Notes under the pieces: model-generated
The model's input: only the letters and a program-made list of their open reading frames with translations
What the model was told of the DNA's origin: nothing
Databases searched by the model: none
DNA from: Bacillota bacterium
GTDB lineage: Bacteria; Bacillota_I; Bacilli_A; RFN20; CAG-826
Direction: 5' to 3'
Assembly (NCBI GenBank): GCA_026387995.1
Contig: JAPLKQ010000001.1
Span: 1-8,412, forward strand
Length of the DNA: 8,412 nucleotides
Made by a program: the position numbers and the translations under genes
Shown here: piece by piece, positions 1 through 6,913 of the stretch
Numbering within the stretch: the first letter of the stretch is position 1
Layout of the letters: each line of letters begins with the position of its first letter

Positions 1-1758
1 ACCTACGTGGTCACCAATTCGATGGGTACCAATGAAGTCGTTGATCCGTATGCCAAGTCCGCCGGCGTCAACGGTTTACGCGGGCAGATTCTTAATTTTG
101 ATAGCACTGATCCCGAAGGCTGGGACAGTATTTCCTATAGCGACATTGCCTCGCCGAATGACCTCACTGTCTACGAAATGCATGTTCGAGACCTCACCAG
201 CGACTTCTCTTGGACCGGCACGGAAGCAAACCGCGGCAAGTACTTAGGTTTAGCCGAAACCGGCACCACCTATACCGAAGGCGAAACGACTGTTTCAACA
301 GGCTTTGACCACATTAAAGAACTGGGCGTCAACGCCGTTCAGATCATGCCTTTCTTCGATAGCGCCAATAACGAGATGAATCCTTCCTATAACTGGGGGT
401 ATAACCCTTTGAACTATAACGTCCTAGATGGGGCTTATTCGAGTAACCCGCGACGGGGCGAAATCCGCGTCAATGAATTCAAACAAGTCGTCAAAGCTTA
501 CGCCAGTAACGACATCCGCATCATCATGGACGTCGTCTATAACCACGTCTCCGCCGCCACCTCCAGTAACTTTACCTTAATCGTTCCCGGCTACTACTTC
601 CGTTATAACGCCGATGGCTCTTACAGCAACGGCTCCGGCTGCGGTAACGAAGTTGCCACTGAACGGACCATGGCCCGTAAATTCATCGTTGACTCAGTCA
701 CTTGGTGGGCCAGCGAATACAAGATCAAAGGCTATCGTTTTGACTTGATGGGACTCATCGATACCACCACGATGAACGCGGTGAAAACCGCGCTTTCGGC
801 GGTTGACCCCGATATCGTCGTTTATGGCGAACCCTGGGCCGCTGGCGGCACCACTTTACCAGGTAATCAGATGTCCACGACCGGACAAGTCTATAGCACG
901 CTCGTCGGCGTCGGCGGATTCAATGACTCCGGACGTAACGGCCTCCGCGGCGAAAACTCCTGGTCCGGTGCCCAATGGGGCTGGATGCAAAAAGGCGAAG
1001 CCGATAACGCTGCTTCCACTTCGTTCATCAACCGCGTCAAAGGCATGATGGCCGGCATGAATGGCGAATATTATAACTACGCCAACTGGAACCCGTCCAA
1101 GACGGTGAACTACGCCAGTTGCCATGATAACTTAACCCTCTACGATCAACTCTCCGGGACCGTCGATGCCGTAGACGTCGCTAAAGCGAGCGTCGCCATC
1201 AACTCACTCGTTCTGCTTTCGGAAGGCATCCCCTTTATTAACGGCGGAGAAGAAATACTCCGTAGCAAAGTGGCGGCCGAAGACGATACTTCGGATACCT
1301 ACTACACGATCAATGGACTTCATATCAGCCACAACTCCTATAAGTCCGGAGATGCTACGAACGGTGATAAATGGGGTAATAAGGTTACCTATAAAGCGGT
1401 CTTTGATAAATACAAAGAAGCCATCGCTTTACGGAAAGACCACTTAGGATTCCATTTAGCGTCTCAAAGCCTGATTGCCACGAAAGAAAACTCGGTCGGT
1501 AAATCGATGGGTTTCTGGGACGGCAACTTAGCCTTCTCCACCATCGCGGCCTGGTATACCGGAAATAGCGAAACCATCTATGTCTTCGCCAATGCCCGGA
1601 ACGTCGTGACCACCGGTTTACTCCGCTCGCTTATCACCTTTGGTGGGAACGTGAATGTCATTTATGACAGCACCGGACACCGCGCCGTCGGAAGCGCTCT
1701 TTCCGAGTCCGTCACCCTCGAAGCCTACTCGGTCCTGGTCGTGAAGCGTCCTTCCTAA
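1..1758 (+). CDS. pulA: Type I pullulanase (GH13_14-like), 5'-truncated by the window edge
   Basis: Endo-acting debranching enzyme that hydrolyses alpha-1,6 links in pullulan, starch or glycogen. The reading frame is open from base 1, and the first visible residues align with the end of the CBM48-like domain of the downstream paralogue, so the signal peptide and N-terminal domains lie outside the window. All GH13 signatures are present: YNWGYNP (388-408), region I DVVYNH (529-546), region II GYRFD with nucleophile Asp at 742-744, region III GEPW with acid/base Glu at 829-831, and region IV SCHDN with His-Asp at 1123-1128. The C-terminal part of about 100 residues looks like the usual beta-sandwich domain. 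The stop codon TAA is followed at once by a terminator. The gene is a tandem paralogue of the next one; it differs most between regions III and IV, where it carries a Trp/Gly-rich insert. By analogy it is probably surface-exposed, but its export signal cannot be seen. Confidence 0.93.
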   Translation, partial: TYVVTNSMGTNEVVDPYAKSAGVNGLRGQILNFDSTDPEGWDSISYSDIASPNDLTVYEMHVRDLTSDFSWTGTEANRGKYLGLAETGTTYTEGETTVSTGFDHIKELGVNAVQIMPFFDSANNEMNPSYNWGYNPLNYNVLDGAYSSNPRRGEIRVNEFKQVVKAYASNDIRIIMDVVYNHVSAATSSNFTLIVPGYYFRYNADGSYSNGSGCGNEVATERTMARKFIVDSVTWWASEYKIKGYRFDLMGLIDTTTMNAVKTALSAVDPDIVVYGEPWAAGGTTLPGNQMSTTGQVYSTLVGVGGFNDSGRNGLRGENSWSGAQWGWMQKGEADNAASTSFINRVKGMMAGMNGEYYNYANWNPSKTVNYASCHDNLTLYDQLSGTVDAVDVAKASVAINSLVLLSEGIPFINGGEEILRSKVAAEDDTSDTYYTINGLHISHNSYKSGDATNGDKWGNKVTYKAVFDKYKEAIALRKDHLGFHLASQSLIATKENSVGKSMGFWDGNLAFSTIAAWYTGNSETIYVFANARNVVTTGLLRSLITFGGNVNVIYDSTGHRAVGSALSESVTLEAYSVLVVKRPS

Positions 1759-1771
1759 AGTTTACCTGCTG

Positions 1772-1806
1772 ACCCGAGCCCTTGATTGGACTCGGGTTTT
1801 TATTTG
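1772..1806 (+). terminator. Rho-independent terminator after the first pullulanase
   Basis: A 7-bp perfect stem, ACCCGAG (1772-1778) with CTCGGGT (1791-1797), encloses a 12-nt loop and is followed by a T-rich tract (1797-1805). It starts 13 bases after the stop codon, so the two pullulanase genes are probably separate transcription units rather than a simple operon. Confidence 0.8.
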
Positions 1807-1827
1807 CCGAAGACGCTTTTGGAAGGG

Positions 1828-1856
1828 GTTACAATCAATACTGATTGTGATAAGAT
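1828..1856 (+). promoter_or_regulatory. Extended -10 promoter for the second pullulanase
   Basis: The best fit is -35 GTTACA (1828-1833), a 17-nt spacer, and -10 TAAGAT (1851-1856) preceded by TG one base upstream (1848-1849), which is an extended -10 motif. The predicted start near 1863 leaves a leader of only about 16 nt, beginning next to the Shine-Dalgarno site. An alternative, TTGCCG (1804-1809) with TACAAT (1830-1835), has a 20-nt spacer, which is too long to be favoured. The inverted repeat at 1831-1848 would overlap either choice. Confidence 0.5.
1831..1848. promoter_or_regulatory. Palindromic operator candidate inside the pullulanase promoter
   Basis: A perfect 7-bp inverted repeat, ACAATCA (1831-1837) and TGATTGT (1842-1848), is separated by ATAC. 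It fills the spacer between the proposed -35 and -10 elements, a typical position for a repressor site. It is too AT-rich and lacks a T-tail, so it is a poor terminator. It does not match the CcpA cre consensus or the usual LacI/MalR core with central CG. The regulator is unknown and not encoded in the window. Confidence 0.5.
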
Positions 1857-1878
1857 AAAAAAGCAAGGGGGCGCATTT

Positions 1879-4608
1879 ATGCCATCATTGATTAAAAAGA
1901 TTCTTATGTTCACGACGCTGGTTGCCGCAATCTCACTCGTCAGTTGCGGAGAAGTTAGTTCCAGCGCGTCATCTTCAGAAGAGGCTTCATCGAGTGAAGC
2001 CAGTAGCGAAGCAAGCAGCTCGTCTTCGAGTGCTTCCAGTAGCGAATCGAGTAGCGAAAGCAGTAGCCAACCAACCAGTTACACACCACTGGCGGAACCT
2101 TCCATCGTCTTCCACTACCACCGGACCGATGCCAACTATACGGATTGGAACATGTATATGTGGGATATGGATGGCGGTACTGGCAACAACTATGACTTTA
2201 ACGGCGTCGACAGTTACGGCGCTTACGGCCAATATGCCATTTCCACTTGGGGCAATGCCCTGAAGGATCTCGGCTTCATCGTGACCATCGGCCACGCCTG
2301 GGCCGCCAAAGACCCTGACGGCGACCGTTCCATCCGCTTAGCGGACTGGCCCGTCAACGAATTTGGGGAAATCCACGTCTATCTCCAAACCGGACAATCC
2401 ACCATTTATGTGGATGGCGAAGGTTCTATTTTCAATAACGTCAATAGCGCCATGTTCACGACCATGCGTACCGTCTCCGTCTCGGCGACGAATACCCCGT
2501 ATTCCGTCGAAGTCTATGCCGACGGCACGTTAGTCAAAACCGGCAGCGGATTCTCTAACGCCACCGCCACCGTCACTCTCGATGCCGATATGGCCTTCAG
2601 CAGCGTCTACACCGTGAAAGTCTATTTCTCGGCGGACGTGAATGATGTCCGTAACGCCACCGTCTCGATTAACAAACTGTATGAACTTTCTTCCTTCACC
2701 TCGCAGTATAACTATACCGGTGAAGATTTAGGCGTCACTTATACGGCGGCCAGCAGCACCTTTAAGTTATGGGCGCCGACCAGCACCAGCGTGCTCCTCC
2801 ATATATTCGATAACGGCACGCCGGAAAGCGTCTCCCTGATTTTAGGCAACGATGATTTTACGAATTACACGATGACCAAGGGCACCAATGGCGTTTGGGA
2901 GACCACCGTCACCGGTGACCTGAACGGCAAATACTTCACCTACATCGTCACGAACTCCTCGGGCACCAGCGAAGTGGTCGACCCGTATGCCAAAGCGGCC
3001 GGCGTCAATGGCCTCCGCGGTGAAATTCTTGATTTCAGCACCACTAATCCGGAAGGATGGGATGCGGTAAGTACCACCACTGTCAGCAGCCCAACCGACC
3101 TCAGCATCTACGAATTACAGATCCGCGACCTGACCATGGATCATACCTGGAATGGCACGGAAAGTAACCGCGGCAAGTTCGCTGGCATGCATGAAACCGG
3201 AACGACTTATACGGCTGGCGACACCACTGTCAGCACCGGTTTCGACCACATCAAGGAACTCGGCGTCAACGCCGTACAGATCCTCCCGATGTTCGATAGT
3301 GATAACGATGAAGTCAATACCTCATTCAACTGGGGTTATAACCCCCTTAACTACAACGTCGTCGACGGCAGTTTCAGCAGCAACCCGTACGATGGCGCAG
3401 TCCGTATCCGCGAAGCCAAAGCGATGATTAAAGACTACGCAAGCGCGGACATCCGTATCATCATGGACGTCGTCTATAACCACGTCAGCGGCCTCAACTC
3501 CAGCAACTTCCAGAAAATCGTTCCTGGCTACTATTTCCGGTATAAAGCAGACGGCACCCCCTCTTCAGGTTCCGGCTGCGGCAACGACACCGCCAGCGAA
3601 CGTCCGATGTTCTCTAAATTCATGGTTGACTCCGCCGCTTGGTGGGTCTCCGAATACAAGATTGGCGGTTTCCGTTATGACCTCATGGGGTTACACGACA
3701 CCGTCACCATGAACGCAATTTTAGCGAAGATCCAAACCATCGACCCGGACTGCGTCCTCAACGGCGAACCCTGGACGATGACCACCACCACCACCCGCAC
3801 CGTTAAGCTCGGGACGCAAACGAACTTAAACTTGATGCCCAGCATCGGTGCCTTCAACGACAATATCCGTAATGGCATCAAAGCTTGGGTTAAACCGACC
3901 ACTTCCAGCAGCGGCACAACCTTAAAAGTCACTAACGGAGCTGCCGGCAAACTGAACTCCGTGGTCGTTGATCCAAAACATAGTCTTGAATATGTCAGCT
4001 GTCACGATAACTACACCTTATTCGATGAACTGACCACCAGCTTGACCGCGGCCGGGACCAATGTCCCGCTCGTGGACGTACAGGCGCAGTCCATGGCCTT
4101 CTTTGCTCAAGGTATCCCCTTCATGCAAGCCGGCGAAGAACTGATGAGAGAAAAGTTGAACTCGGATGGCACCCGTAACGGGAACTCCTATAATGCCTCT
4201 GACGAAGTCAACTCCTTAAAATGGGACCGTAAGATTACCTATAAGACCTACTTTGATAAGTATGTCGAAATGGTTGCCTTCCGTAAAGCCCACGCGATGC
4301 TCCGTTACTCGACCTCGGCTTTAGTCGCCAGCAACTTCACGTTACTGACCGCCGTCGGCGATTATACCATCGTCGCGAGCGCCCCGATGATCGCCTATCG
4401 TTTGACCAAAGACGCGACCATTGATGATCCTGCGAGCGAGATGCTCGTCATCCATAACGGCAATAACGCCGGCATGACCATCAACCTCGGCAGTGCCTAC
4501 CGCGTCGGTTACAAGACCGACAGCAGCGATAGCGTCGGCAGCGAAGTCTCCTCGATCACCTTATCGAAGAACGTCACCGTCGTCCTCTACGTCGTCGGCA
4601 TCAGCTAG
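1879..4608 (+). CDS. pulA: Cell-surface lipoprotein type I pullulanase (CBM41-like, CBM48, GH13_14)
   Basis: A 909-aa enzyme that should hydrolyse alpha-1,6 branches of starch-type glucans outside the cell. The ATG at 1879 follows AAGGGGG (1865-1871) by 7 nt and gives a clean lipoprotein signal: basic KK, a hydrophobic core, and lipobox LVSC with Cys23. A farther in-frame ATG at 1786 lies in the terminator and was rejected. Residues about 26-65 are a Ser/Glu/Ala low-complexity tether. Residues about 74-179 resemble CBM41 (aromatic-rich), about 194-269 another beta domain, about 277-369 CBM48, about 409-819 the GH13 barrel, and the rest a C-terminal beta domain. The catalytic set is complete: FNWGYNP 483-489, DVVYNH 530-535, nucleophile Asp601 in GFRYD, acid/base Glu630 in GEPW, and His709-Asp710 in SCHDN. 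It has its own promoter, operator and terminator. It is a close but clearly diverged paralogue of the gene before it. Substrate preference between the two cannot be read from the sequence. Confidence 0.96.
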   Translation: MPSLIKKILMFTTLVAAISLVSCGEVSSSASSSEEASSSEASSEASSSSSSASSSESSSESSSQPTSYTPLAEPSIVFHYHRTDANYTDWNMYMWDMDGGTGNNYDFNGVDSYGAYGQYAISTWGNALKDLGFIVTIGHAWAAKDPDGDRSIRLADWPVNEFGEIHVYLQTGQSTIYVDGEGSIFNNVNSAMFTTMRTVSVSATNTPYSVEVYADGTLVKTGSGFSNATATVTLDADMAFSSVYTVKVYFSADVNDVRNATVSINKLYELSSFTSQYNYTGEDLGVTYTAASSTFKLWAPTSTSVLLHIFDNGTPESVSLILGNDDFTNYTMTKGTNGVWETTVTGDLNGKYFTYIVTNSSGTSEVVDPYAKAAGVNGLRGEILDFSTTNPEGWDAVSTTTVSSPTDLSIYELQIRDLTMDHTWNGTESNRGKFAGMHETGTTYTAGDTTVSTGFDHIKELGVNAVQILPMFDSDNDEVNTSFNWGYNPLNYNVVDGSFSSNPYDGAVRIREAKAMIKDYASADIRIIMDVVYNHVSGLNSSNFQKIVPGYYFRYKADGTPSSGSGCGNDTASERPMFSKFMVDSAAWWVSEYKIGGFRYDLMGLHDTVTMNAILAKIQTIDPDCVLNGEPWTMTTTTTRTVKLGTQTNLNLMPSIGAFNDNIRNGIKAWVKPTTSSSGTTLKVTNGAAGKLNSVVVDPKHSLEYVSCHDNYTLFDELTTSLTAAGTNVPLVDVQAQSMAFFAQGIPFMQAGEELMREKLNSDGTRNGNSYNASDEVNSLKWDRKITYKTYFDKYVEMVAFRKAHAMLRYSTSALVASNFTLLTAVGDYTIVASAPMIAYRLTKDATIDDPASEMLVIHNGNNAGMTINLGSAYRVGYKTDSSDSVGSEVSSITLSKNVTVVLYVVGIS

Positions 4609-4622
4609 AAACCAGTCACTTA

Positions 4623-4656
4623 AGAATCCCCACCATCACACGTGGGGATTTTCTTT
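4623..4656 (+). terminator. Terminator of the second pullulanase
   Basis: A 9-bp perfect stem, AATCCCCAC (4625-4633) with GTGGGGATT (4642-4650), has an 8-nt loop and is followed by TTTTCTTTT. It lies 16 bases after the TAG stop and ends the plus-strand unit before the convergent minus-strand gene. Confidence 0.9.
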
Positions 4657-4661
4657 TGCCA

Positions 4662-4688
4662 CAAAAAAACACCGTATGACCGGTGTTT
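4662..4688 (-). terminator. Terminator of the 52-aa protein gene
   Basis: A perfect 8-bp stem, AAACACCG (4667-4674) with CGGTGTTT (4681-4688), has a 6-nt loop. Read on the minus strand it ends in a run of seven T (complement of 4663-4669). It lies 12 bases past the stop of the small minus-strand gene. On the plus strand the T-tract is weaker, so it mainly serves the minus strand. Confidence 0.85.
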
Positions 4689-4700
4689 CTCGGGTTTTAG

Positions 4701-4859
4701 TTATAAGTCGATGGCGGCCAGCATCTCGTCGACATTGGCCACATGACGGTCCGTGTCTTCGTTGGCGCGCAGGGTCTCTATTTCTTCAAGTTCCCGCTCA
4801 CTAAACATGTCGCGGTTATTCTTGACGACGACACGGCTAAGATTTTTTCTTTCGCTCAT
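4701..4859 (-). CDS. Small acidic protein of 52 aa, unknown function
   Basis: I do not recognise this family. The frame runs from ATG (4857-4859) to TAA (4701-4703) and encodes 52 residues starting MSERKNLSRV. The N-terminal 20 residues are basic and polar. Residues about 20-50 are rich in Glu, Leu, Ala and Arg and should form one or two amphipathic helices. There is no signal peptide, membrane span, Cys cluster or known DNA-binding motif. The ribosome-binding site is weak (AGGT about 7 nt upstream). The case for a real gene rests on its setting: a near-consensus promoter 31 bases upstream (TTGAAA, 17 nt, TATTAT) and a perfect U-tailed terminator directly downstream, so it is a stand-alone transcription unit. 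Its GC-rich third positions resemble those of the neighbouring genes. It could be a small regulator or adaptor, or part of a structured RNA with a chance frame; no partner toxin or enzyme lies beside it. Confidence 0.72.
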   Translation of the reverse strand: MSERKNLSRVVVKNNRDMFSERELEEIETLRANEDTDRHVANVDEMLAAIDL

Positions 4860-4889
4860 GATGGGGACCTGACTTTCTTCACTGCTCTA

Positions 4890-4918
4890 ATAATACGGCT
4901 TCAGTAGCGGTTTTTCAA
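4890..4918 (-). promoter_or_regulatory. Near-consensus sigma-A promoter for the 52-aa gene
   Basis: On the minus strand, -35 TTGAAA (4913-4918), a spacer of exactly 17 nt (4896-4912), and -10 TATTAT (4890-4895). This is the best promoter match in the window. It predicts a start near 4883 and a leader of about 24 nt. Confidence 0.8.
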
Positions 4919-5010
4919 AGAAAAAAACACGACAATGACCTAGTCGATTTTTAGTATAAAGTCAAATCTCATGCCCCATCGAAGGTTTCATGTTTTTGAT
5001 AAACGGGGTT
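4919..5010. other. Short non-coding spacer without recognisable content
   Basis: Between the promoter at 4890-4918 and the T-tract of the terminator at 5011-5039 lie about 90 AT-rich bases. A 13-codon frame at 4971-5012 has no ribosome-binding site. I see no further hairpin, repeat or conserved motif. Confidence 0.6.
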
Positions 5011-5039
5011 AAAAGAAAAACGTCGCGAGGCGCGACGTT
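5011..5039 (-). terminator. Terminator of the amylase/GNAT unit
   Basis: A 9-bp perfect stem, AACGTCGCG (5019-5027) with CGCGACGTT (5031-5039), has a 3-nt loop. On the minus strand it is followed by TTTTTCTTTT. The right arm overlaps the TAA stop of the acetyltransferase gene (5038-5040), so termination immediately follows translation. Confidence 0.92.
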
Positions 5040-5616
5040 AACTTCCTTTTTGTCTTAGATAGTCTTCTTTGATGATCGCGTAGATGGCAAGGTCCGTGAA
5101 ATGGCCATTATTATCGAGCCAGGCTTTACGGCGGATGCCTTCGAGGGTCATCCCGCTTTTCTGCATCACGCGGCCGGATTGCTGGTTATCGATATGATGG
5201 AACGCTTCGATCCGGTGGATATTGACGTCCTCGAAGAGGAACTTCATAACGGCGTCCACCGCTTCGGGCATGAGGCTGAAGCCCCAGAACTTACGGGAGA
5301 GGCACCAACCGAGGACGGCGATGCTATTGATTTCATCGAGCTTAACGACATCGATGCTGCCGATCGGTTCTTTAGTGAGGCGGTCGATGATGCACCAACG
5401 GAACGTGGTCGGGTCATCGTATTCGGCGACCCACTTCGCCAGTAATTCTTTAGTGACGTCAAGGCTCGCGTGCGGGGTCCACGTCAAATAACGGGTGACT
5501 TCATGGTCTTGGCACCAATTCGTAAACATGCTTTGGGCATCCGTGAGTTTGAAACGACGTAAAATCAAACGCTCTGTTTCGAGTTCATGGGTTCCGATTT
5601 TATTGATCACGTTCAT
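5038..5616 (-). CDS. GNAT-family N-acetyltransferase, RimJ/RimL-like
   Basis: A 192-aa cytoplasmic enzyme expected to transfer acetyl from acetyl-CoA to an amine, such as a protein N-terminus or a small molecule; the acceptor cannot be deduced. The length is normal for the family. It opens with the typical ETERLILRRF strand (residues 13-22). Next come the DPxTFRW and IGSIDVV strands, then an acetyl-CoA loop around RKFWGFSL (108-115), and the helix-4 signature NQQSGRVMQKSGM (144-156). In the P-loop pattern (R/Q)xxGx(G/A), Ser114 stands where Gly or Ala is usual, a mild deviation. The start ATG (5614-5616) follows AAGGG by a few bases and overlaps the TGA stop of the amylase-type gene as ATGA, so the two are probably translationally coupled. 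A terminator overlaps its stop codon. Family confidence is high; assignment as a ribosomal-protein acetylase is not supported. Confidence 0.93.
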   Translation of the reverse strand: MNVINKIGTHELETERLILRRFKLTDAQSMFTNWCQDHEVTRYLTWTPHASLDVTKELLAKWVAEYDDPTTFRWCIIDRLTKEPIGSIDVVKLDEINSIAVLGWCLSRKFWGFSLMPEAVDAVMKFLFEDVNIHRIEAFHHIDNQQSGRVMQKSGMTLEGIRRKAWLDNNGHFTDLAIYAIIKEDYLRQKGS

Positions 5617-6837
5617 CTCGTCCCTTCGTTTCCGGGTTTCACTAAAATAAGCGGTTCTTTAATTGTAAGATGTCCCTTATCAATTTTTATTTTACTCTTA
5701 TTCAAAAGGTTTAGGTACTCACCGTCCGGAATGGCTAGGATTAATGAGCGTTTCCGGGATTTGAGGTTAAAAACCCCATACACGGTTTCGAGGCTCGTGC
5801 CGAGAGAGGCGAAAATCAGGTCTTCGGCTTTGGTCTCGAGAATATCAAACCGGGTCGCGTCTTTGAATATCGGGAGTTTCTTCAGGGCAATCAATGTCTT
5901 CACGAAATCGTAGAAGGCATGGTCTTTAATCCGTAAATCAATGACTTCCTTATCAAAGAGAGAGGGCCGACGGTTATTTTTCGTCTCTTGGCCGGCGTAG
6001 ATGAAACCAACGCCCTTTTGGAAAAAAGAAATGGATTTTAAGGTAATTCGCAGGATAGAGGAATTCCTGCATCGCCACTTTATCGAGGTAGGCTTTCAGC
6101 GTGCCCTTATTCGCTAAATACGCATTAAAGGCGGGGAAGACATCATAGTCATACAGAATATCAAAGGCTTGATACATCTCGGCATCGCTTTGACCGGTAT
6201 AACCGAGCGACCGTAGGTATTTGATAAAGCCCGGTTCCACGGACTCGGAGAGCCAGACGAGGTTTGGATTAAGAAGTCCGGTGACCCGCACCGCTTCTTT
6301 CCAAAAGGAAAGGGGGACGAGCGGCGCCACGTCGCAGCGGAAGCCATCCACGCCCTGTTTGACCCAATAGACTAAGGTATCGATTAAGTAGGCTTGCACT
6401 TCCGGTAATTCTAAACGTAAGTCCGCGACGTCGCTCCAGTCACCAATGCGGTTAGCGAGCTTACCATCTTTATAGACATACCAGTCCGGATGTTCTTTCA
6501 CTAAAACGGAGTCGCGGCTGGTGTGGTTGAAAACGATATCCATCATGACGTTAAGGCCCATCGCGTGGGCGTTTTTCACGAGGTGCGTAAATTCATCGAG
6601 GGTCCCGAGTTCGGGGGCAATGGCCCGGTAGTCTTTAATCGAATACGGGCAGCCCATGAGCCCTTTACGGGCCACTTCACCAATCGGGTGAATGGGCAGC
6701 AAATATAAGATGCTGACGCCTAAATCCTTGATGCGCGGAAGGTCTTTCTCTAAGGCTTTGAACGTGCCTTCCTTGCTGTAGTTCCGGACATAGACCTGAT
6801 AAATCGTTTGGTTTCTTAGTACGTTATTGTTATTCAT
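5613..6837 (-). pseudogene. Intracellular GH13 alpha-amylase-type gene, frameshifted and missing region IV
   Basis: When intact, this enzyme would cleave alpha-glucan oligosaccharides in the cytoplasm; there is no signal peptide. The 5' part (6837 to stop 5974, 287 aa) starts at ATG 6835-6837 behind GAGGTG (6842-6847). It carries SPYSIKDY-type barrel sequence, region I DIVFNH (residues 100-105), region II GFRCD with nucleophile Asp169, and region III with Glu198 in WLSES. After YPANYLKI the homology continues only in another frame, from FFQKGVGFIYAGQE (about 6026-5985) to the TGA at 5613-5615. Relatives have about 27 residues between these blocks, including region IV ENHD with the third active-site Asp. 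Here they are absent, and the join lies in an A/T-rich run at 6021-6030. A single indel would restore the frame but not the missing motif. So the gene is either inactivated by a deletion or damaged in assembly. The total of about 408 codons compares with roughly 430 expected. Confidence 0.88.
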
Positions 6838-6841
6838 AAGA

Positions 6842-6862
6842 CACCTCGGGATTATTTTAACA
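6842..6862 (-). promoter_or_regulatory. Candidate extended -10 promoter and ribosome-binding site of the amylase gene
   Basis: On the minus strand TGTTAAAAT (6854-6862) is an extended -10 element, but no good -35 lies 17 nt upstream. GAGGTG (6842-6847) is the Shine-Dalgarno site and ends 4 nt before ATG 6837, which fixes that start over an in-frame one at 6873. The predicted transcript start nearly coincides with the Shine-Dalgarno site. The 12-codon upstream extension would lie inside this promoter. Confidence 0.45.
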
Positions 6863-6870
6863 CGGTTAGG

Positions 6871-6906
6871 CAAATAAAAAAGCCGTCGGGACGGGGCCCG
6901 GGCGGC
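6871..6906 (-). terminator. Terminator of the folC-folT unit
   Basis: On the minus strand GCCGCC (6901-6906) pairs with GACGGC (6882-6887), with one G-U pair, around a very GC-rich 13-nt loop that can fold further. It is followed by a run of six T (complement of 6876-6881) and ATTTG. It lies 7 bases past the stop of the 61-aa gene and just upstream of the amylase promoter. Confidence 0.75.
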
Positions 6907-6913
6907 GTACTTT

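Noticed and set aside
1123..1131. Cys before His-Asp in region IV of both pullulanases
   Set aside because: SCHDN-type sequences are, as far as I recall, common in pullulanases of Bacillota, so this is not unusual.
1786..1878. N-terminal extension of the second pullulanase from the ATG at 1786
   Set aside because: It begins inside the upstream terminator, crosses the promoter, and would bury the lipoprotein signal; the ATG at 1879 has a good ribosome-binding site.
1987..2295. 102-codon minus-strand frame opposite the pullulanase tether
   Set aside because: It is the antisense shadow of the Ser-rich and CBM region; no ribosome-binding site and no family resemblance.
4971..5012. 13-codon plus-strand frame between the 52-aa gene and the acetyltransferase
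   Set aside because: No Shine-Dalgarno site, no coding bias that can be judged, and it runs into the T-tract of a terminator.
5985..6033. Programmed ribosomal frameshift in the amylase gene at the T-rich run
   Set aside because: Shifting frame would still leave out region IV, which is essential, so recoding alone cannot restore an active enzyme.
6838..6873. 12-codon extension of the amylase gene from 6873
   Set aside because: It overlaps the promoter and the Shine-Dalgarno site GAGGTG for ATG 6837, and relatives start near 6837.
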